A program made the position numbers and the translations under genes. Positions 1-7,904 of a DNA stretch of 64,000 nucleotides are shown in pieces (positions within the stretch are counted from its first letter, which is position 1; every line of letters begins with the position of its first letter). Source of the stretch: Chryseobacterium mulctrae (GTDB lineage Bacteria > Bacteroidota > Bacteroidia > Flavobacteriales > Weeksellaceae); NCBI RefSeq assembly GCF_006175945.1, contig NZ_VAJL01000001.1, positions 558,001 through 622,000 on the forward strand, given 5' to 3'. Under the pieces are notes generated by a model. That model was given only the letters and a program-made list of their open reading frames with translations. It did no database searches and was not told the DNA's origin.

Positions 1-195
1 AAGGAAATCATTTCAGAAGCAAGAAATTATAGTTTCGATTTCAAAAAATGGAAAAAAGCGAATGTTTTGAGTAAACATTTTCAGATTTATCATCAGAAAA
101 ACTGCCCAAAATGTGGTGAAGAGGTAATTAAAAAAGACACAGGAAAAGGAAAACGTACAAGTTTCTTCTGCAAAAACGATCAGAAATTGTATTAA
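1..195 (+). CDS. Nei/Fpg-family DNA glycosylase, C-terminal end (partial)
   Basis: Only the last 64 codons are present; the gene starts before the window. The reading ends with a zinc-finger-like tail: Cys35 and Cys38 in CPKCGEEV, then Cys57 in FFCKND, before QKLY and a TAA stop. This is the place and shape of the zinc finger closing Fpg/Nei formamidopyrimidine or endonuclease VIII glycosylases, which excise oxidised bases. The family motif is Cys-x2-Cys-x16-Cys-x2-Cys. Here the position of the fourth Cys holds Asp60, so zinc binding may be altered, or the protein belongs to a zinc-less or variant branch. The catalytic N-terminus is outside the window, so the family call rests on the tail alone. 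Confidence 0.6.
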   Translation, partial: KEIISEARNYSFDFKKWKKANVLSKHFQIYHQKNCPKCGEEVIKKDTGKGKRTSFFCKNDQKLY

Positions 196-253
196 AAATC
201 ATGTTTTTAAGAGCAAAAAATATTCTAAATTTATAAAACCTTAATTACATGAA

Positions 254-880
254 ATGACCGACAACAAATGGCTTGAAAGATGGAACGAAAGATATAGCAA
301 TGATGAATTTGCTTACGGAACACAACCCAACAATTATTTAAAAGATCAACTGCAAAAACTGGAAACAGGCTCTGTTCTTTTTCCTGCAGAAGGTGAAGGA
401 CGAAATGCCGTTTTTGCTGCTCAACTAGGATGGAATGTTTCTGCATTTGACATCAGTGCTGAAGGGAAAAATAAAGCGCTGCAACTTGCAGAAAACAACA
501 GTGTAGAAATTGATTATCAGGTTGGTGAATTGGAAAATTTGAACTTCCAGAAAGAACAGTTTGATGTCATTGCTTTAATTTATGCTCATTTTCCTGCGGG
601 TATTAAATCTTCAATCCATAAAATGTTAGATACCTATTTGTGTAAAGGAGGTTATATTATTTTTGAAGCATTCAGCAAGAAGCATTTAGATCTTGTGTTA
701 AAAAACGAAAAAGTTGGAGGCCCGAAAGATATTGAGTCTCTATTCTCAATTGATGAAATGAAATCTGATTTTCCGGAATATGAAATTATTGAATTGGAGG
801 AAACAAAAATAGAACTTAATGAAGGGATTTTTCACAATGGTACAGGTTCGGTCATCCGATTTTTAGGAAAGAAAAAATAG
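254..880 (+). CDS. class I SAM-dependent methyltransferase
   Basis: A 208-residue Rossmann-fold methyltransferase. Motif I is [16 protein letters not shown] (about residues 41-56) and is followed by the acidic Asp66 in the segment NVSAFDIS, which would bind the ribose of S-adenosylmethionine. The layout and length resemble the TehB and thiopurine-methyltransferase-like group, which use small or oxyanion substrates; the actual substrate cannot be read from sequence. The ATG at 254 is preferred because an ATG five bases upstream meets a stop two codons later. The gene stands alone, 58 bp after the glycosylase and on the same strand, and could be co-transcribed with it. Confidence 0.85.
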   Translation: MTDNKWLERWNERYSNDEFAYGTQPNNYLKDQLQKLETGSVLFPAEGEGRNAVFAAQLGWNVSAFDISAEGKNKALQLAENNSVEIDYQVGELENLNFQKEQFDVIALIYAHFPAGIKSSIHKMLDTYLCKGGYIIFEAFSKKHLDLVLKNEKVGGPKDIESLFSIDEMKSDFPEYEIIELEETKIELNEGIFHNGTGSVIRFLGKKK

Positions 881-931
881 AACATTGTAGATTAAACTCT
901 TTTTGAAAATTTAGACCTCCAAATTCAGTGA

Positions 932-1123
932 ACCTCCGGAATAAGCAGCAAAAAAAATCAGATCTGTAGACTTCACCCAAAGGGATTTCACAACGCCAAG
1001 TTCAAGAGTTTTAAAAAGAAAGGATCTGAGAAAGATTATATTTTTAAATCAAATGCGAAGCCTTCTTTTTATTTCAATGTAGGACTTTCTTACAATCCTT
1101 TTGGAAAACCGAGAACAAAATGA
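932..1123 (+). pseudogene. remnant of an outer-membrane beta-barrel protein
   Basis: The 63 codons before the TGA at 1121-1123 read as the end of an outer-membrane barrel: ...KPSFYFNVGLSYNPFGKP then RTK. The alternating aromatic pattern and terminal 'NVGxSYNPFG' resemble last strands of Bacteroidota barrel proteins. The reading has no ATG and is closed upstream by a TGA at 929-931, and nothing upstream restores the missing barrel. It looks like the 3' end of a gene whose body was deleted. It is a weak call because it rests on composition and the final strand only. Confidence 0.35.
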
Positions 1124-1458
1124 CATAAAAATTCTAATGCAAAGATGTCAGTTGTTGATGTTTCGAACATTTAATATGCTTTGCATTTCATTTACTTGGT
1201 ATTGTCAACCTGAAAACAACAAATAAAGAAACATTAACATATTCTTAATTTTTTATGAATTAAATAATTAAAAATAAAAACATTTTACACCTAAAGCAAT
1301 CAATTCATTAATACTAAATTCATCCAAAAACACACCTACACACTCGTTAAACACTGATATACATCATAGCAATTCAATTTGACACTTCATTTGAAAGTTG
1401 TAATATTGCAATTATAAAATTCGCAATAATAAATAAATAATTTAAAAATTCAAAAATT

Positions 1459-1539
1459 ATGATCGCTTATATTGGTATCGCTACATGTGCAGTTATTGTT
1501 ACTTCTTATTTTGTAACAGCTAGAAAAGAAAGAAACTAG
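1459..1539 (+). CDS. candidate 26-residue single-pass membrane peptide
   Basis: ATG to TAG gives 26 residues starting MIAYIGIATCAVIVTSYFV and ending TARKERN. Residues 2-19 are a plausible transmembrane helix, followed by a positively charged tail (R, K, R) that would stay in the cytoplasm. The leader is A/T-rich (AAAAATTCAAAAATT before ATG), as for genuine starts in this genome. The function is unknown. The topology resembles tiny accessory subunits of membrane complexes, but no partner gene is adjacent. It lies in an otherwise gene-free stretch (1124-1656) and is followed by a structured leader. It could be a chance reading. Confidence 0.4.
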   Translation: MIAYIGIATCAVIVTSYFVTARKERN

Positions 1540-1586
1540 TTTTTAATAAACACGTTCTTTTATTTAACAAATTTCAATTAATATTT

Positions 1587-1654
1587 TTTTATGTTTGCAG
1601 TTCTAAACTGCCGCTCTTTTACTCAACCGGAGTAAAAGAGCCGAAAACATAAAA
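1587..1654 (+). promoter_or_regulatory. three-way-junction RNA leader before the mepB-like gene
   Basis: Three nested stems with perfect pairing are visible. P1 is 1587-1596 with 1645-1654 (10 bp, AT-rich). P2 is GCAGTT/AACTGC at 1597-1602 and 1606-1611 (loop CTA). P3 is GCTCTTTTACTC/GAGTAAAAGAGC at 1613-1624 and 1630-1641 (12 bp, loop AACCG). Joining segments are 0, 1 and 3 nt, the compact geometry of a three-way junction. P1 ends 2 nt before the ATG at 1657, so folding would hide the start region. There is no T-run after P3, so it is not a simple terminator. A regulatory role is inferred. Confidence 0.5.
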
Positions 1655-1656
1655 CA

Positions 1657-2160
1657 ATGACTACCCTACTCGAGAAACTTCAAACATTACTTTTTTCAAA
1701 TCCCGGTTTAGTCATTTCCAATCTACATCAAGAGCAGGAATCCAAAGAATATTTTGGATGCAACTTTCAGCTCAATTCCTTTCAAATTAAATTCAGAAAA
1801 GCTAAAGTAACACCCACAAAAGTTGGTCAGTTCGTCACTTTATGGAAAAGAAATCCTATTTCTAAAGAAACAGAACCTTTTACTTCTGAAGACACTTCCG
1901 ATTTGTATTTAATTCTAACTGAAACATCTGAGAATTTCGGGTTTTTCCTTTTTACGAAAGATGTTTTAATTAAAAATCAAATTCTCAGTACAAATTTAAA
2001 AGACGGAAAACGAGGTTTCAGGGTCTATCCGAACTGGGATATTCCACAAAATAAACAGGCAACAAAGACTCAAAACTGGCAGAATCAGTTTTTTATAGAT
2101 TTTGCTGATGAAAATTATATTGAGAAGTTTGAATCTATTTTAAGATCTGAAGCTCAGTAA
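1657..2160 (+). CDS. MepB family protein
   Basis: A 167-residue protein with the conserved core of the MepB family: FRKAKVTPTKVGQFVTLWKR (residues 47-66), the GKRGFRVYPNWD block near residue 130 and the KTQNWQNQFFIDF block near the end. MepB is named after the third gene of the staphylococcal mepRAB operon; its biochemical role is not established. No mepA-type pump or mepR regulator lies beside it here. The ATG directly follows the three-way-junction leader at 1587-1654. The protein is soluble, with no signal peptide. The family call is firm; the function is unknown. Confidence 0.8.
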   Translation: MTTLLEKLQTLLFSNPGLVISNLHQEQESKEYFGCNFQLNSFQIKFRKAKVTPTKVGQFVTLWKRNPISKETEPFTSEDTSDLYLILTETSENFGFFLFTKDVLIKNQILSTNLKDGKRGFRVYPNWDIPQNKQATKTQNWQNQFFIDFADENYIEKFESILRSEAQ

Positions 2161-2309
2161 AAATTACAATTTTCTCTCGCAGATTTTACGGATTGAGCAG
2201 ATTTAAAATGCTTTACAATAGATGAATTTAATTTGCAAGAATTTGAAAAATAAAAAGAAGAAATTGTTTTTCAGACTCATTTAAATAGGATTCAAAATTT
2301 TAAATCAAT

Positions 2310-2317
2310 TATCTTTG
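2310..2317 (+). promoter_or_regulatory. Bacteroidota -7 box (TATCTTTG)
   Basis: This is a perfect match to the TAnnTTTG -7 element of the primary sigma factor of this phylum, 26 bp before the ATG of the AAA+ ATPase gene. No convincing TTTG -33 box is seen at the usual distance. Confidence 0.45.
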
Positions 2318-2343
2318 CAGATTAATATAAATGTTCAAGAAAT

Positions 2344-3066
2344 ATGAATCTGTACAATCTCATTATTCAGGATAAAGAAGCTGTAACGCTGGATGAAGTT
2401 TATCTTGAGCCTCAAAATAAGGAACAATTTGTACAGCTCATCAAAGAACATACTTACATCAAAGAACTTCAGGAATATGGGCTTCCCGTCAATAATAAAA
2501 TCCTTCTGGAAGGAAGTTCAGGTTGCGGAAAAACAATGACTGCAAAAGCAATTGCCAATGCTTTAGGAAAAAGTATTATTATTTTAAATCTGAGCAATAT
2601 TGTTTCATCAAGAATCGGGGAAACTTCCCAAAACATAAAAATGATTTTCGACAAAGCTGCAAGAGAAAGATCGGTTCTTTTTCTCGACGAACTCGATCAA
2701 ATCGGAAAAGCCCGTGGAAGTGATGATAAAGATGTTGGTGAAATGAGACGATTGGTCAACACCTTAATTCAGCTGATCGATTATTATCCCGAAAATGCGC
2801 TTTTATTGTGTGCTACCAATCACGCTGAAATTATTGACACCGCCATTATCAGACGTTTTCAGTTAAAAATAAATTACAAAATGCCTTCAAAAGATTTCCT
2901 TGATGAATATTACGACCATCTTTTATCTCAATTCCCTGAAGAGTTGAGGAATATTGATAGAAAATACGAGATCTCGTTTGCAGAAGCGAAGGATTATACT
3001 TTTACTCTCGTGAAAAGGAGTTTGCTTGAGAAACTGGAAAAAAAAAATAATTTAACATTACAATAG
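2344..3066 (+). CDS. single-domain AAA+ ATPase
   Basis: The 240 residues form one AAA+ module. Walker A is GSSGCGKT (57-64), Walker B is VLFLDE (111-116), sensor 1 is Asn159 in CATNH, and an arginine-finger pair is at Arg170-Arg171 in IIRRF. The short N-terminal stretch and the helical C-terminal lid lack protease, DNA-binding or membrane domains. It resembles stand-alone FtsH/ClpX-fold ATPases found as accessory genes, which remodel proteins as hexamers. Substrate and partner are unknown. It is flanked by the mepB-like gene (same strand, 183 bp upstream) and an unrelated lipoprotein gene. The C-terminus ends in a lysine-rich tail. Confidence 0.8.
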   Translation: MNLYNLIIQDKEAVTLDEVYLEPQNKEQFVQLIKEHTYIKELQEYGLPVNNKILLEGSSGCGKTMTAKAIANALGKSIIILNLSNIVSSRIGETSQNIKMIFDKAARERSVLFLDELDQIGKARGSDDKDVGEMRRLVNTLIQLIDYYPENALLLCATNHAEIIDTAIIRRFQLKINYKMPSKDFLDEYYDHLLSQFPEELRNIDRKYEISFAEAKDYTFTLVKRSLLEKLEKKNNLTLQ

Positions 3067-3216
3067 AGCTCTTAGTGTGCAATCCAATATTAAGTAATGA
3101 AAGTATCTGCAAATTTCATAATTTCGCTTTAATTCAATTAAACAAAGCTTAGTTACAATTTCATTAACAATCACAAAAACAAAGAACTTTGTTTAATTAT
3201 TTTCTAAAACTATATT

Positions 3217-3951
3217 ATGAAATTATCAATCAGAATAATATTAATTTTATTTCTAATTTTTGCTTGTTCATGTAAAGAAGAAAAGCCTAAAACAGCTTTT
3301 GACAGTGAGCAAAAAAGCATAAATAATGTTCTTAAAAGGTTTCCATTTATAGACAAAAAATTAGAGAAAATAAAAAGACTTGAATTTGATTCTTTAGCAA
3401 TTTCCTTATACCGAAATGCAGACAAAATAAATTATGATGACGTTTTAGTATTTCAAAAAGGAAATAGTTTTTATGCAATTCCCTTTTTTTCAAATATGTA
3501 TTATGATTTTTGGGATTTTAGAAATGAAACCGAAAAAAGTCTATTCCCAAATACCAACACAACTTTTGAAAATGAACTCAAAAATTCCGCCATTAAGCTA
3601 AATCTTAACGCAAAGGAGAAACAACAAATTTTCATTCAATTAATTACAAGTATTTTAAATACAGAGGACATGCTGGAGAAGAAACCTCAAATCTTCGAAG
3701 ATTTTGTATTATTTACACCTAGAAAATTGAAATATAAAGACGAAGAAGGAAATGATTGTCTTGAAAGAACAAGCAAATTATACAAACAAATATTGGAAGA
3801 CAGAGAAAAAGGAATTAGACCTTCTTATATTTTAGATAAAGATAATGGGCGGGTTTATAAAATAATCAATGAATCCAAAAATATAGATGAATATAGCTTA
3901 AAAATAGAAACTTATAGAGTTGACTGTTATACAACATTTTATGCACTATAA
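3217..3951 (+). CDS. predicted lipoprotein, function unknown
   Basis: The 244-residue protein begins MKLSIRIILILFLIFACSC. This is a classic lipoprotein signal, with lipidation most likely at Cys19 followed by KEEKPK. The mature part is charged, rich in Lys, Asn and Tyr, and has no recognisable domain; predicted secondary structure from the pattern is mixed. It should sit on the periplasmic side of the inner membrane or on the outer membrane. It stands alone, 150 bp after the AAA+ gene and converging on dnaN with a shared terminator at 4011-4037. No family could be assigned. Confidence 0.7.
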   Translation: MKLSIRIILILFLIFACSCKEEKPKTAFDSEQKSINNVLKRFPFIDKKLEKIKRLEFDSLAISLYRNADKINYDDVLVFQKGNSFYAIPFFSNMYYDFWDFRNETEKSLFPNTNTTFENELKNSAIKLNLNAKEKQQIFIQLITSILNTEDMLEKKPQIFEDFVLFTPRKLKYKDEEGNDCLERTSKLYKQILEDREKGIRPSYILDKDNGRVYKIINESKNIDEYSLKIETYRVDCYTTFYAL

Positions 3952-4010
3952 AACTTCATCAAAAAAACGAAAACTTACTCTGCTTTAATATTTTTTTTAC
4001 ATTAAATAAA

Positions 4011-4037
4011 AAAGGATCTCAAAAATTGAGATCCTTT
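4011..4037. terminator. bidirectional hairpin terminator between lipoprotein gene and dnaN
   Basis: A 12-bp perfect stem AAAGGATCTCAA/TTGAGATCCTTT (4011-4022 and 4026-4037, loop AAA). It has T-rich flanks on both strands and lies between the convergent gene ends at 3951 and 4060. Confidence 0.85.
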
Positions 4038-4059
4038 TCACTTATATTTTTTTTTAATC

Positions 4060-5190
4060 TTACAATCCGATTACCGGCATTGAAAGCATTAAGATATTTT
4101 CGTTTTCTTCAAGACCATCAAGCGGTTCAATGATTCCCGGTCTGTTTGGCTGAGACATTTTCATTGTAATATCGTCCGCTCCTAAAATACCCAACATTTC
4201 TGTTAAAAACTTAGAACTGAAACCGATGTTGATATCTTCACCGTTATAATCGCAAGGAATCTGCATATCTGCTTTGTTTGCATATTCTGTATCTTCTGCG
4301 TGAAGGTGAAGAATATTAGCAGATAATTTAAATCTTACCTGATTGGTTGATTTATTAGACATGATCGACGCTCTCTTAATTGCACCTAATAAAAGGTTTC
4401 TGTTGATCGTCAAAACATTCGGGTTCTCTTTAGGAATTACCGCTGTATAGTTAGGATATTTTCCGTCGATTAATCTACAGATCCAAATATGTTTACCAAA
4501 AGTAAATTTAGCCATATTCTCGTTGAAGTCGATTTTAATGTCTTCGTTTGAGCTTGCTAAAATATTTTTGAAAATATTCAAAGGCTTTTTAGGCATGATG
4601 AATTCCATTGGCTCGGCATTCATCAAATCTGTTCTTTTGTACACCACCAATCTGTGAGAATCTGTAGAAACAAAATTGGTTTCGTTTTCTCCAAACTGGA
4701 ACAAAACTCCTGTCATTACCGGACGAAGAGAATCGTTGCTTGTTGCAAAAAGGGTGTTGGTTAAAGCTTCAGACAAAACTCCTGCAGGCATTGTGACACT
4801 TTGAGAAGCATCAAATTCAGGAATTTCAGGATAATCGTCTGCATTATCTAAAGCCACAGCAAAATTATCTTTTTCATCCAAAATTTCAAGCAAACTTCCT
4901 GTACCTTCAGCATTGTCTTTCACTACCAAAGTAAGAGGCTGTTCGCCATAGGTTTTAATAAAATCTTGAAAAATCTTAGCTGGAACCGCAAACTTACCAG
5001 AATCGTCAGACTTTACCTCCAAAGAAGTAATGAGTGTCGTTTCGCCATCAGATGCAGTAATGGTAACGTTGTTTTCGTTTAGTTCAAAAAGATAGTTTTC
5101 TAAAATCGGTCTCGACTGAGAACTTGATATTACGCCACTTACAGTTTGCAAAGCCTTCTGCAGTTCACCACTTGAAATAATAAATTTCAT
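4060..5190 (-). CDS. dnaN: DNA polymerase III sliding clamp, beta subunit
   Basis: The 376-residue protein matches the beta clamp over its whole length. The start MKFIISSGELQKALQTVSGV is typical, the three similar clamp domains follow, and it ends ENILMLSMPVIGL, matching the usual clamp C-terminus. As a ring-shaped dimer it tethers DNA polymerase III to DNA and is a hub for repair and replication factors. As is common in Bacteroidota, dnaN is not next to dnaA. It is monocistronic here: it has its own -7 box at 5212-5219, a strong terminator at 4011-4037 and a divergent neighbour, dgkA. Confidence 0.97.
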   Translation of the reverse strand: MKFIISSGELQKALQTVSGVISSSQSRPILENYLFELNENNVTITASDGETTLITSLEVKSDDSGKFAVPAKIFQDFIKTYGEQPLTLVVKDNAEGTGSLLEILDEKDNFAVALDNADDYPEIPEFDASQSVTMPAGVLSEALTNTLFATSNDSLRPVMTGVLFQFGENETNFVSTDSHRLVVYKRTDLMNAEPMEFIMPKKPLNIFKNILASSNEDIKIDFNENMAKFTFGKHIWICRLIDGKYPNYTAVIPKENPNVLTINRNLLLGAIKRASIMSNKSTNQVRFKLSANILHLHAEDTEYANKADMQIPCDYNGEDINIGFSSKFLTEMLGILGADDITMKMSQPNRPGIIEPLDGLEENENILMLSMPVIGL

Positions 5191-5211
5191 AGATTTAAAA
5201 ATAAGTTTCTA

Positions 5212-5219
5212 CAAATATA
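5212..5219 (-). promoter_or_regulatory. -7 box (TATATTTG) for dnaN
   Basis: Read on the minus strand this is TATATTTG, a perfect TAnnTTTG element 21 bp upstream of the dnaN ATG. Confidence 0.5.
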
Positions 5220-5282
5220 ATAAATAGAAAACAGATAGAAAAGAATAATCCTGAGAGTTATTAACAACCATCAAAATAAATT

Positions 5283-5290
5283 TATCTTTG
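5283..5290 (+). promoter_or_regulatory. -7 box (TATCTTTG) for dgkA
   Basis: A perfect TAnnTTTG element 16 bp before the dgkA ATG. It is divergent from the dnaN promoter 63 bp away. Confidence 0.5.
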
Positions 5291-5306
5291 TTAAAAATCA
5301 AAAACT

Positions 5307-5663
5307 ATGCGCAAACCTCCTATTTATAAAAGTTTTCTGAATGCTTTTCGAGGTATTTTCTTTATGCTTAGATCTGAAAGAAATTTTCAGCTTGAAGTTT
5401 TCGCCTTTTTCATCAATATTTTTCTGATTTTTTATCTAAAACTATCAAGTTTTGATACAATTCTCATCCTTATCGTTTGTTTTGGAGTTTTAGCAGCTGA
5501 AATTTTCAATACAGCAATCGAGAAAATTTGCGATATCATTCAACCTGAATTTGATAAAAGAATTGGCTTTATAAAAGATGTTTCTGCGGGAGCCGTTACT
5601 TTGATGGCGATACTTTCGGTAATTGTGGGGATTTCAGTTTACTGGAAATATATCTTTAACTAA
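5307..5663 (+). CDS. dgkA: diacylglycerol/undecaprenol kinase (DgkA family)
   Basis: A 118-residue integral membrane kinase with three hydrophobic segments (about 32-48, 50-66 and 95-114). The family signature LAAEIFNTAIEKICDII (62-78) carries the catalytic Glu65 and Asn68-Glu72, followed by KDVSAGAV (90-97). Gram-positive-type members phosphorylate undecaprenol and E. coli DgkA phosphorylates diacylglycerol; which one applies here cannot be told from sequence. It acts in the inner membrane in lipid recycling. The gene is divergent from dnaN and followed by a repeat-filled intergenic stretch. Confidence 0.9.
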   Translation: MRKPPIYKSFLNAFRGIFFMLRSERNFQLEVFAFFINIFLIFYLKLSSFDTILILIVCFGVLAAEIFNTAIEKICDIIQPEFDKRIGFIKDVSAGAVTLMAILSVIVGISVYWKYIFN

Positions 5664-5665
5664 AC

Positions 5666-5763
5666 CGTCATTGCGAGGAGCAGAGCGACGAAGCAACCTC
5701 AGCAAATATTTTTATAAAATATCTTCGATTCCACGCTCCACTTTGTTTCGCTCTGAATGACAA
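5666..5763. repeat. dispersed GTCATTGCGAGG / TGTCATTC repeat element
   Basis: It opens with GTCATTGCGAGGAGC and closes, inverted, with CGCTCTGAATGACA. The closing half read backwards (TGTCATTCAGAGCGAAAC) matches the element at 20068-20105. Such sequences are widespread between genes of this phylum. It has no coding potential. Confidence 0.6.
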
Positions 5764-5780
5764 ATCTAATGTAAAATACC

Positions 5781-5850
5781 ACCACAGATTACTCAGATTT
5801 CACAGATATCTTGTGTTATTTGCGAAAAACATTCGTGTAATTTGTGTTTA
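5781..5850. repeat. dispersed CACAGATT/CGTGTAATTTGTG intergenic repeat
   Basis: The words CACAGATT, TTTGCGAA and CGTGTAATTTGTGT recur in related form at 15604-15660, 19876-19965, 20679-20745 and 35608-35665, always between genes. Confidence 0.5.
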
Positions 5851-5854
5851 AAAA

Positions 5855-6238
5855 TCAATCTAAAATCAATTCTATTTTTTGATGCGATTCTATGATCTCA
5901 ATTAAAATTTCAAATAAAGTCTGTCCTTTTCCGGCAATCAGTTCATCCAATTTTTGTTGAATCAATTGTACATTGAAAGGTTTCCCTTGTTTGATTTTAT
6001 TTTCATAAAATTCTTTAGTTAGATCAAAACCTAAATCTTCTTTTGATTTTTGGGAATCCTTCCAAACAATATCTGTTTCAACTCCGTACAGAATATCATC
6101 AAAACCATCCAGAGTTCCGACTTTCCAATCTTCATCTTTCATAAAAAGTTGAGAAATTTCTTCGTAAAAGCCTTCTAAATCTGAAAAATGACCGCCATTA
6201 ATGACAGTCATTTTCTTATGATGAATTTCGTTTTTCAT
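5855..6238 (-). CDS. barstar-family ribonuclease inhibitor
   Basis: The 127-residue protein contains the barstar fold signature: MTVINGGHFSDLEGFYEEIS (residues 10-29), then DWKVGTLDGFDDILYG, where barstars place the helix that plugs the ribonuclease active site. Barstar neutralises the secreted RNase barnase. No barnase-like toxin is encoded nearby, so the partner is unknown; some barstar-like proteins are immunity proteins for foreign toxins. It is the last gene of a five-gene run (barstar, two DUF4097-like, anti-sigma, sigma), 15 bp behind the gene at 6254. A 31-bp part of its start recurs in the terminator at 9421. Confidence 0.8.
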   Translation of the reverse strand: MKNEIHHKKMTVINGGHFSDLEGFYEEISQLFMKDEDWKVGTLDGFDDILYGVETDIVWKDSQKSKEDLGFDLTKEFYENKIKQGKPFNVQLIQQKLDELIAGKGQTLFEILIEIIESHQKIELILD

Positions 6239-6253
6239 TGAATACTACCAATA

Positions 6254-6976
6254 TTATTTTCTTAGATAAATATTTCCGTATTTGGATTCCAGATTATATT
6301 GTGGTCCGTTTCCAAATGTTGCCGTAACTAAAGTACGAAAATCATCCGAATCTTTTCCTGTGAATTTGGTATCTAAATTTGAATAAATTTGTCCAAAATG
6401 GGTTTCCGCAGAAAGTTTTCCAACATTTTTATCCAAAACCGTAGCATCAATTCCACCATATATCGCATTCACATTGATTGTTCCGCCAAAATCTTTCACT
6501 TCAACCAAACCATATTGAGATTCTATCTGAGTCATTAAAGCTTTCGGAACTTTTATTTCTAATTTGATATCCACATCAACGCCATTGTTCATCGAATTAA
6601 ACGTTACATTGTTTTCTTTACAATACTTTTGATACTCTTCAAGGGTTTTAAAAATCAGTTTTTTATTATCTTTTTCAACCTTTATCCGACGAGGAATACT
6701 TTTCATTTCAGCTATTTTACCTTCAATAATCAGAGAATTTCCTTCTTTAGATTCTTTTATCTGAAAAGCTTCATTACTTTCATTCTCATTAATATTAACC
6801 GTTCCCAAGATTTGAACCTCAGGCTTATCCCAAGTGCTAATCTTGATTAATTCGGGATAATCAAACTTCAACGATATTTTTTGATTTTTATCTGTAGAAA
6901 AACTTTTATTAATCGTTGTTTGTGCTGCAGTAAGACCGAAAACCAAACTCACTGCAAGAGTTAGTAACGTTCTCAT
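6254..6976 (-). CDS. exported DUF4097-like beta-strand protein
   Basis: The 240-residue protein has a Sec signal peptide, MRTLLTLAVSLVFGLTAAQ (cleavage after AAQ). The mature part is a beta-rich repeat pattern (KISTWDKPEVQILGTVNI, GLVEVKDFGGTINVNAIYGG) as in DUF4097 and head-GIN type beta-helix proteins. These commonly sit in anti-sigma operons in Bacteroidota; the molecular role is not known. Its start overlaps the stop of the upstream paralogue by ATGA (6973-6976), so the two are translationally coupled. It probably lies in the periplasm. Confidence 0.75.
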   Translation of the reverse strand: MRTLLTLAVSLVFGLTAAQTTINKSFSTDKNQKISLKFDYPELIKISTWDKPEVQILGTVNINENESNEAFQIKESKEGNSLIIEGKIAEMKSIPRRIKVEKDNKKLIFKTLEEYQKYCKENNVTFNSMNNGVDVDIKLEIKVPKALMTQIESQYGLVEVKDFGGTINVNAIYGGIDATVLDKNVGKLSAETHFGQIYSNLDTKFTGKDSDDFRTLVTATFGNGPQYNLESKYGNIYLRK

Positions 6977-7770
6977 TTCGCTCTTAAATAAACTTTACTG
7001 TAATCGGAACGAACTTCAATATTAGTACCGCCGCCGTTCACTTTTCCAATCAGCTCATCGCCATGACGTACCAAGCCATCTTTCTTCTCAACATCAATTT
7101 TAAAATCCGGAGACATGTAGATCTCACCATAAGAAGTTGTTGTTTTCAAATCAGCTTTTACCGATTTAGGAAGCGTAACATCAGCAAGACCATATACGGA
7201 AATAATCGACAAAGGTCCTTTTGTATTTTGATTAAAAACCGCTTCTACTTTTCCGTAAATAGATTTTACCGTTGCCGGACCCGTAATATTTTCCAGCTTG
7301 ATATTGTTATAAGTGGTCGCAATTTCAATTTCATTCTGAATATTTTTGAAAACGATATCTCCTCCATATTGCGACTGGTGTTTAAATGAAATAATAACGT
7401 TTTCAGGAACTAAAATTTTCACGTCCGGAAAAGACATTTTTTTCAAAGAATTAACCTCCAATATGCCGTCTTTTTCATTGACATTAATTCCAAGTCCTGT
7501 ATTATCTACAAGTCCTAAAGAATTAACGATTTGCAGCCCTTCGGCACGTTTATCTTCATCCTGATCTTCGCCTTTCACCGAAAAAATGATCTCGCTCCCC
7601 TTGTAACCTTCCACAGTTACTTGACCTAAATTAAGGAGTAGTTTGCCTTTACTTTTTTTGATCTTATACGTTTTAGAACTTTCTTGTGTAGCGTTGGGTT
7701 GCTCAGCATCATTTTGCGCATGCACAGAAAGTGTCATCAAAGCAAATAAGATTAAATATATCTTTATCAT
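6973..7770 (-). CDS. exported DUF4097-like beta-strand protein (paralogue)
   Basis: The start at 7770 gives MIKIYLILFALMTLSVHAQ, a clean signal peptide. A start at 7803 would add 11 residues ahead of it. The mature protein has the same short beta-strand repeats as the next gene: GQVTVEGYKG, NVIISFKHQSQYGGDIVFKN, GPLSIISVYGLADVTLPKSV. The two are likely tandem duplicates. The gene is co-transcribed with the ECF sigma and HEAT protein genes upstream, although a 134-bp gap to the HEAT gene leaves room for a second promoter. No catalytic residues are visible; it is probably periplasmic and structural or sensory. Confidence 0.75.
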   Translation of the reverse strand: MIKIYLILFALMTLSVHAQNDAEQPNATQESSKTYKIKKSKGKLLLNLGQVTVEGYKGSEIIFSVKGEDQDEDKRAEGLQIVNSLGLVDNTGLGINVNEKDGILEVNSLKKMSFPDVKILVPENVIISFKHQSQYGGDIVFKNIQNEIEIATTYNNIKLENITGPATVKSIYGKVEAVFNQNTKGPLSIISVYGLADVTLPKSVKADLKTTTSYGEIYMSPDFKIDVEKKDGLVRHGDELIGKVNGGGTNIEVRSDYSKVYLRAK

Positions 7771-7904
7771 ATGTAGATTTTTATTGTTTTTTTTAATTGT
7801 CATATGTTATCGCTGTACCATCACACGTGTTTATAATTTCTAATAATGGCGATTTCATAATGTTTAATTTGTTAAATAATTTACTTGTTTATATATAAAA
7901 GCTT

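Noticed and set aside
2344..3066. Defence-system ATPase
   Set aside because: A lone AAA+ module without nuclease or effector partner next to it is insufficient evidence.
4060..5290. Replication origin next to dnaN
   Set aside because: No dnaA, no cluster of DnaA boxes and no strand-switch pattern were seen; dnaN is commonly away from oriC in this phylum.
7793..7858. 21-codon minus-strand reading between the HEAT gene and the DUF4097-like gene
   Set aside because: It has no hydrophobic or attenuation-type features and overlaps the alternative start of the next gene; likely chance.
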